Under the pieces are notes generated by a model. It searched no databases, was not told where the DNA came from, and saw only the letters and a program-made list of their open reading frames with translations. Source: UBA11740 sp035635855 (GTDB lineage Bacteria; Acidobacteriota; Blastocatellia; Pyrinomonadales; Pyrinomonadaceae). From it: DNA of 64,000 bases. Shown here piece by piece: positions 59,931 to 64,000 of this stretch (the stretch's first letter is position 1; each line of letters opens with the position of its first letter). Made by a program: the position numbers and the translations under genes. The DNA is taken from assembly GCA_035635855.1 (NCBI GenBank), contig DASQAF010000034.1, positions 62,001 through 126,000 of the forward strand, read 5' to 3'.

Positions 59931-61865
59931 TCACTGCGACGCGCCTACCGATGTTTCGATCCTTTTCGGTGTCTCGACAAAGCTCTCGCGCCACAATTCG
60001 AATGAGAGCAGCGTCCAAAGCAACTTGCGATGATTGGCAACTCCCCGCTCGTGCTCGTCCTGCAACCGCGTGACGTACTCCGGATTGAACAAACCACCGC
60101 GGCGCAGACGCTCAGCCGCCAGCAGGTCGCGCGCCATCGGACGTAACTCAGCCTTCAGCCACTGGGCGAAGGGAACGCCGAAGCCTTTTTTACCGCGCCG
60201 CCATACAAACGGCGGCACCAGACCTTTAGCGGCGCGCTTGAGAATGTACTTTGAAGTGTATCCGTGCAACTTGTAACGCGACGGCAGTGAGGCTGCAAAT
60301 TCGGCCACCCGCGGATCGAGATATGGCGCGCGCACTTCCAAACTGACGGCCATGCTGGCGCGATCGACTTTGGTCAAAATGTCTTCTGCCAGATAAAGCT
60401 GCGTGTCCAGGCTCTGCATGCACTCGGTCAAATCGTTCGAGTCACACTCGGCAAAGATGCGCCGCGCATCACGATAGATATCGCCGTCGCTTGATCGTTT
60501 CACTTCATCAGAGAGCAGCACATCCTGATCATCCGGCGTGAATGATCCGAACCAGACGTGATGGCGCGCGACCTCGTCATAATGCGAAGCCGTAATGAAT
60601 CGCTTGGCGCGGTAGTCGAATGAAAGGTTCTTTGTCTTCACCGGCAAGAGATTGACCATCGGTTCGATTAAGCTTCGCCGCATAACGCGCGGTACGCTTA
60701 GGAATGCCCGCGCCATGCGATGACCAAAATACATCGGATAGCCGGCGAAAATTTCATCGCCACCGTCGCCACCCAACGCCACGGTCACGTGCTTGCGCGT
60801 AAAGCGCGACAGCAGGTAAGTCGGTACCAGCGACGGATCGCTGATCGGCTCGTCCATCCAGGCGCCGATGTCGCCCACCAGATTGGCGGCCAAGCTCGCG
60901 CTGAAGCGCTCTTCGTGATGATCGGTGCCGAGGAATTTCGCCACTGCCCGCGCGTATGGCGATTCGTCAAAAGAACTTTCTGCGAACGAGATCGAAAATG
61001 TCTTCACCGTTTCAGACGCGGCCTGCACGGCCAGCGCGGCGACCATCGAGGAGTCGATGCCGCCTGAAAGTAAAATCCCCAACGGCACATCCGACACCAG
61101 GCGCATGCGAACTGAGTCGGCCAGGAGCTGACTAAGTTCCTCGGCGGCCTCCTTAACACTCGGTACTGGTTCGCGCGTCTTGTAGCTGAGACGCCAATAG
61201 CGCTCAACCTTAATCCGGCCGTCTTCGAGGGTCAGCGTGTGTGCAGCCGGCAGCTTGCTGATCCCTTCATAGATTGAAAGCGGCGCGGGCACATAATCGA
61301 ACGACAGATACTGCCGCAGCGCGTTCAGGTTCAGGTTAGGTCGCACGGCCGGATGAGCCAGCAGCACCTTGGGCTCTGAAGCGAAAAGCAGAGTACGATC
61401 AAAGACGCCCCAATAGAGCGGCTTTTCACCGAAGCGATCGCGCGCAATGAAAAGGCGCCGCCGCTTATCGTCCCACAGGGCGAAGGCGAACATGCCATTG
61501 AGGTGCTGGACCATGTCAGAACCGTACTCTTCGTAGAGATGCGGCAGAATTTCTGTGTCGGAAGAGCTGCGGAATGTGTGCCCGCTTGTTTCCAGGTCGG
61601 CCCGCAATTCGCGATAGTTATAGATTTCTCCGTTGAGGATTACGGCGACGCTGTGGTCTTCGTTAAAGGTGGGTTGCTCGCCAGTCAGCAGATCGATGAT
61701 CGCCAAACGGCGCATGCCCAGCGCGATTCCATCGTCGAGGAGATAGCCTTCAGAATCCGGCCCGCGATGGATCATGCGATCGCACATCGAGCGCAGCAAA
61801 TCCTCACCGCCTTCAGGCGGTGGCGTGCGCGGATCGAGATTGGCCCAACCGGTTATGCCGCACAT
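59931..61865 (-). CDS. asnB: Asparagine synthase (glutamine-hydrolysing)-type amidotransferase
   Basis: 644 residues. The class II glutaminase has Cys2 after Met1 (MCGITGWANL), RMIHRGPDSEG, LAIIDLLTGEQPTFNED and NGEIYNYRELR. The synthetase domain has the PP-loop LLSGGIDSSMVAAL and ALGGDGGDEIFAGYP. In polysaccharide loci this family often amidates sugar acids or other acceptors, not aspartate, so the acceptor is open. It is encoded between GT2 and the toroid gene, with the GxxExxY cassette immediately upstream. The gene symbol is by family. Confidence 0.93.
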   Translation of the reverse strand: MCGITGWANLDPRTPPPEGGEDLLRSMCDRMIHRGPDSEGYLLDDGIALGMRRLAIIDLLTGEQPTFNEDHSVAVILNGEIYNYRELRADLETSGHTFRSSSDTEILPHLYEEYGSDMVQHLNGMFAFALWDDKRRRLFIARDRFGEKPLYWGVFDRTLLFASEPKVLLAHPAVRPNLNLNALRQYLSFDYVPAPLSIYEGISKLPAAHTLTLEDGRIKVERYWRLSYKTREPVPSVKEAAEELSQLLADSVRMRLVSDVPLGILLSGGIDSSMVAALAVQAASETVKTFSISFAESSFDESPYARAVAKFLGTDHHEERFSASLAANLVGDIGAWMDEPISDPSLVPTYLLSRFTRKHVTVALGGDGGDEIFAGYPMYFGHRMARAFLSVPRVMRRSLIEPMVNLLPVKTKNLSFDYRAKRFITASHYDEVARHHVWFGSFTPDDQDVLLSDEVKRSSDGDIYRDARRIFAECDSNDLTECMQSLDTQLYLAEDILTKVDRASMAVSLEVRAPYLDPRVAEFAASLPSRYKLHGYTSKYILKRAAKGLVPPFVWRRGKKGFGVPFAQWLKAELRPMARDLLAAERLRRGGLFNPEYVTRLQDEHERGVANHRKLLWTLLSFELWRESFVETPKRIETSVGASQ

Positions 61866-61874
61866 AAAAGTCTA

Positions 61875-62340
61875 TTTCACCACAGAGGACACAGAGGAAT
61901 ACCCCACTAATCGGCTTAGACTACAAATCTTTTGATTCCGTCCTTTAAATGAAGCGAGTGAAAGTCAATCAACAAACCGATCGGCTTTCCACTAAGCTTT
62001 AAGTACGAAATGATTTGCGCCTGAATGAATCGGCGCCAAAGCCTCAATCGCTTTGAGTTCAACGACAACCGTGTCTTCCACTACAAGATCGAGCCGATAG
62101 CCGGCGTCCAGTGTCACGCCGTCGTAAACGACAGGTAGAGGAACTTCGCTAGCGACTCTCAAACCTCGCTTAGTCAACTCATGCTTCAAACACGCTGCGT
62201 AAGCGCTTTCCAACAACCCTGGTCCCAAAGCAGAATGGATCTTCATTGCTGCATCGACAACCGCGCCAGCTGATCTCATTCCTTTGCAAATTATTGTTCT
62301 TGTTCACTGCTTGAATTTCTCTGTGTCCTCTGTGGTGAAA
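61875..62340. mobile_element. Inverted-repeat-bounded cassette carrying a GxxExxY gene
   Basis: Perfect 22-base arms (61875-61896 and 62319-62340, CACCACAGAGGACACAGAG type) bracket a single gene. No transposase is present. The arms belong to the CACAGAGG family seen at 39583-39723. The right arm forms the coding end of the GT2 gene. Confidence 0.6.
61916..62279 (-). pseudogene. GxxExxY-family protein, frameshifted
   Basis: From the ATG at 62279: GAVVDAAMKIHSALGPGLLE, with the family motif GLLESAY, then LPVVYDGVTLDAGYRLDLVV and VVVELKAIEALAPIH. After this the frame gives SGANHFVLKA and stops at 61992. The neighbouring frame continues as the family tail: QAQIISYLKLSGKPIGLL, IDFHSLHLKDGIKRF, stop at 61916-61918. 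One surplus T near 62020-62024 explains it. The family has a PD-(D/E)xK-like core (D...VVELKAI). This is either a real lesion or a sequencing error. Confidence 0.85.
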
Positions 62341-63353
62341 TTGATCCTTTCACGCACTGCATAGATCGCCTTTGCCTGCGATTCGTGATAAGTGCGCACC
62401 AGCATTTCAGCCAGCAAACCCATCAAGAAAAATTGAATTCCCAATACCAGCATGACCATGGTCAAAACCGGCAGAGGCGTTTGAATAAAGTCCGCGTGAT
62501 GCGGCCAACTGGCAAACTTCATCAGAAAAGCAAAGACGGCGCACAAGAACGAAACGAGAAAAGTCAGCAGGCCGGCCCAGCCAAACACGTAAAGCGGCTT
62601 GGTCTGGTAAGACGCCATGAACTTGATCGTCATCAGATCGAATACCACTTTGATCGTCCGTGACAAACCATATTTCGATTTGCCCATTGTGCGCGGGTGA
62701 TGTTCGACCGGAATTTCGGCGACCCGCGCGCCCGACCACGAGGCATAGATGGGAATGAATCGATGCATTTCGCCGTAGAGGTGCACGTCGGCAAGTGACT
62801 CGCGCCGATAAGCTTTTAGCGAACAGCCATAATCATGCAACGGCACGCCGCCGATCTTTGAGATGAGCCAGTTGGCCATCATCGAAGGAATCTTGCGAGT
62901 GAACAAGGGGTCCTTGCGATTCTTTCTCCACCCCGAAACCACGTCATAGCCTTCATCGAGCTTGTCCAGGAGCCGCGCGACGTCCGCGGGATCGTTTTGC
63001 AGATCGGCGTCCATCGGAATCAGGACCCGTCCTCTGGCCGCGTGGATGCCGGCCGCCATCGCCGGTGTCTGACCATAATTGCGGCGCAGCGCAATCACGC
63101 GCACGCGTGGATCTTTTGCCGCGATTTCGCGCAGCACTTCAAGGCTGCCATCGGTCGAACCGTCGTCAACGTAAAGAATCTCAGCGCTGCGTCCCAAATC
63201 CGCCAACGCCCGATCAAGCTTCTCTTGCAGCGGGCGGAGATTGGGCTCTTCGTTGAAGACAGGAAGAAAAATAGAAATATCGGGTGAGTCGTCGGGCAGT
63301 AACGACGCCGAAGGATCACTCAAGGTTTCGTCTTGTTCGTCGTAAACTTTCAT
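62304..63353 (-). CDS. Polyprenyl-phosphate glycosyltransferase (GT2, ArnC/DPM1-like)
   Basis: 349 residues. The GT2 domain is at about 25-240: FLPVFNEEPNLRPL, YVDDGSTDGSLEVL, DADLQNDP (DxD metal site), GYDVVSGWRKNRKD, and IPVEHHPRTMGKSKYGLSR. Two C-terminal membrane helices follow (about 253-276, 290-318). It transfers a sugar from a nucleotide donor to undecaprenyl phosphate. The tail INFTTEDTEKFKQ comes from the CACAGAGG repeat arm. Its ATG directly abuts the stop of the methyltransferase gene upstream. Confidence 0.94.
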   Translation of the reverse strand: MKVYDEQDETLSDPSASLLPDDSPDISIFLPVFNEEPNLRPLQEKLDRALADLGRSAEILYVDDGSTDGSLEVLREIAAKDPRVRVIALRRNYGQTPAMAAGIHAARGRVLIPMDADLQNDPADVARLLDKLDEGYDVVSGWRKNRKDPLFTRKIPSMMANWLISKIGGVPLHDYGCSLKAYRRESLADVHLYGEMHRFIPIYASWSGARVAEIPVEHHPRTMGKSKYGLSRTIKVVFDLMTIKFMASYQTKPLYVFGWAGLLTFLVSFLCAVFAFLMKFASWPHHADFIQTPLPVLTMVMLVLGIQFFLMGLLAEMLVRTYHESQAKAIYAVRERINFTTEDTEKFKQ

Positions 63354-64000
63354 CTAATCAGTTCGCTTTGCCACACATACAATCGAGACGCCGAACGGAA
63401 AATTCAATCTGCGCAGCCACCAACTCTCGACACTGAAGATGCGCCCGAGCAGACCGTTCAAGGCGCTTATCGTAATGTTGTTTTCGGATGCTGGACGCCA
63501 ACCAATCAGGCGCATCAGTAGCCGGCCCATCAGGATCGGGGCAAAGAAAGTCAGGTTGGCATAAGTTGCGCGCTCAACTGTCAATCCCGCCTCTCGGAGC
63601 TTCCTCTTCAAGTCCGGGAGTGTGTAACGGCGTCGATGATGGCTGATGTCGTCCTGCACTCCCCAAAGAAACATGAATGCCGGCACGAACAGCACGGCCC
63701 GTCCACCCGGCCGCAGCACCCGGCGCATTTCCTTCAGGCCGGCGATATCATCATCGAGATGCTCTACGACATCAAGCCCGGTCACCAGATCGAACGCAGC
63801 GTCTTCGTAAGGTAAACTCTCGGCCGCACCTTGTTTCACCTCTGCCAGGCCGCGGGCGCGACAAAAATCGAGCGCTGCAACTGAGACATCGACGCCTTCC
63901 GCCACGCCAAACTTCGATAACATTTGTAAATTCGCACCAGTCCCACAGCCAACATCAAGAATGCGCGGCTGCAACTTACCGAGGTCGCGGCAGGCCCGTT
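63354..64000 (-). CDS. Class I SAM-dependent methyltransferase (partial, N-terminus outside window)
   Basis: The frame is open to the window end (RACRDLGKL before ILDVGCGTGANL). Motif I is ILDVGCGTGANL, then GVDVSVAALDF, DLVTGLDVVEHLDDDI and LRPGGRAVLFVPAFMFLWG. After YTLPDLKRKLREAGL a hydrophobic segment (FFAPILMGRLLMRLIGW) may lie on the membrane. It resembles UbiG/BioC-like enzymes that sit beside polyprenyl-phosphate GT2 genes. It probably methylates a lipid-linked or glycan intermediate. Its stop TAG touches the ATG of the GT2 gene (TAGATG). Confidence 0.9.
   Translation of the reverse strand, partial: RACRDLGKLQPRILDVGCGTGANLQMLSKFGVAEGVDVSVAALDFCRARGLAEVKQGAAESLPYEDAAFDLVTGLDVVEHLDDDIAGLKEMRRVLRPGGRAVLFVPAFMFLWGVQDDISHHRRRYTLPDLKRKLREAGLTVERATYANLTFFAPILMGRLLMRLIGWRPASENNITISALNGLLGRIFSVESWWLRRLNFPFGVSIVCVAKRTD

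Overview
The window looks like chromosomal DNA of a heterotrophic Gram-negative soil bacterium, most probably an acidobacterium (Blastocatellia-like). This is an inference from gene content: an Oar/TonB-type receptor with a carboxypeptidase-like N-terminal domain, a remnant of a VWFA-related protein, very many multi-PAS histidine kinases, and many long inverted-repeat elements between genes. An outer membrane is supported by an LptE-like lipoprotein and the TonB-type receptor. No rRNA and no CRISPR array were seen. One tRNA is present, and it is for selenocysteine.

Region 1 (1-14771, all minus strand) is a signalling operon headed by a TonB-dependent receptor. It continues with four large histidine kinases, two single-domain response regulators and a receiver-GGDEF protein cut by the window edge. 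Several junctions overlap (TAATG, ATGA), so translation is probably coupled. Region 2 (14772-26449) is more signalling: a ClpB-D2-like AAA+ ATPase fused to a receiver, a candidate small RNA with its own promoter and terminator, a NarX/NarL-type pair, decayed receiver and PAS fragments, a secreted RHS/M23-like protein, and a hybrid kinase/regulator pair.

Region 3 (26651-33623) holds a serine hydrolase, a frameshifted VWFA-like remnant, a gamma carbonic anhydrase, topA, dprA and tRNA-Sec. Region 4 (33878-40504) is an aerobic benzoyl-CoA (box) cluster: a palindromic operator, boxC, boxB, a TetR regulator, two enoyl-CoA hydratases and an SDR. Region 5 (40588-51813) is mostly housekeeping: aspS, a JAMM peptidase, a DUF4870-like protein, an M48 protease, rpsT, holA, lptE, a VOC protein, an EndoIII-like protein, an O-antigen-ligase-like protein with a PDZ-like insert, and an M20 peptidase.

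Region 6 (51839-54332) is an AT-richer cassette with an EEP-fold nuclease or phosphatase and three unknown proteins, probably acquired. Region 7 (54499-64000, minus strand) is a polysaccharide cluster: polyprenyl-phosphate sugar transferase, DUF354 glycosyltransferase-like protein, toroid enzyme, asparagine-synthase-like amidotransferase, GT2 and methyltransferase. It is interrupted by two small-gene cassettes, each bounded by inverted repeats: a four-helix-bundle protein and a frameshifted GxxExxY protein. Intergenic inverted repeats also supply the coding ends of several genes here.
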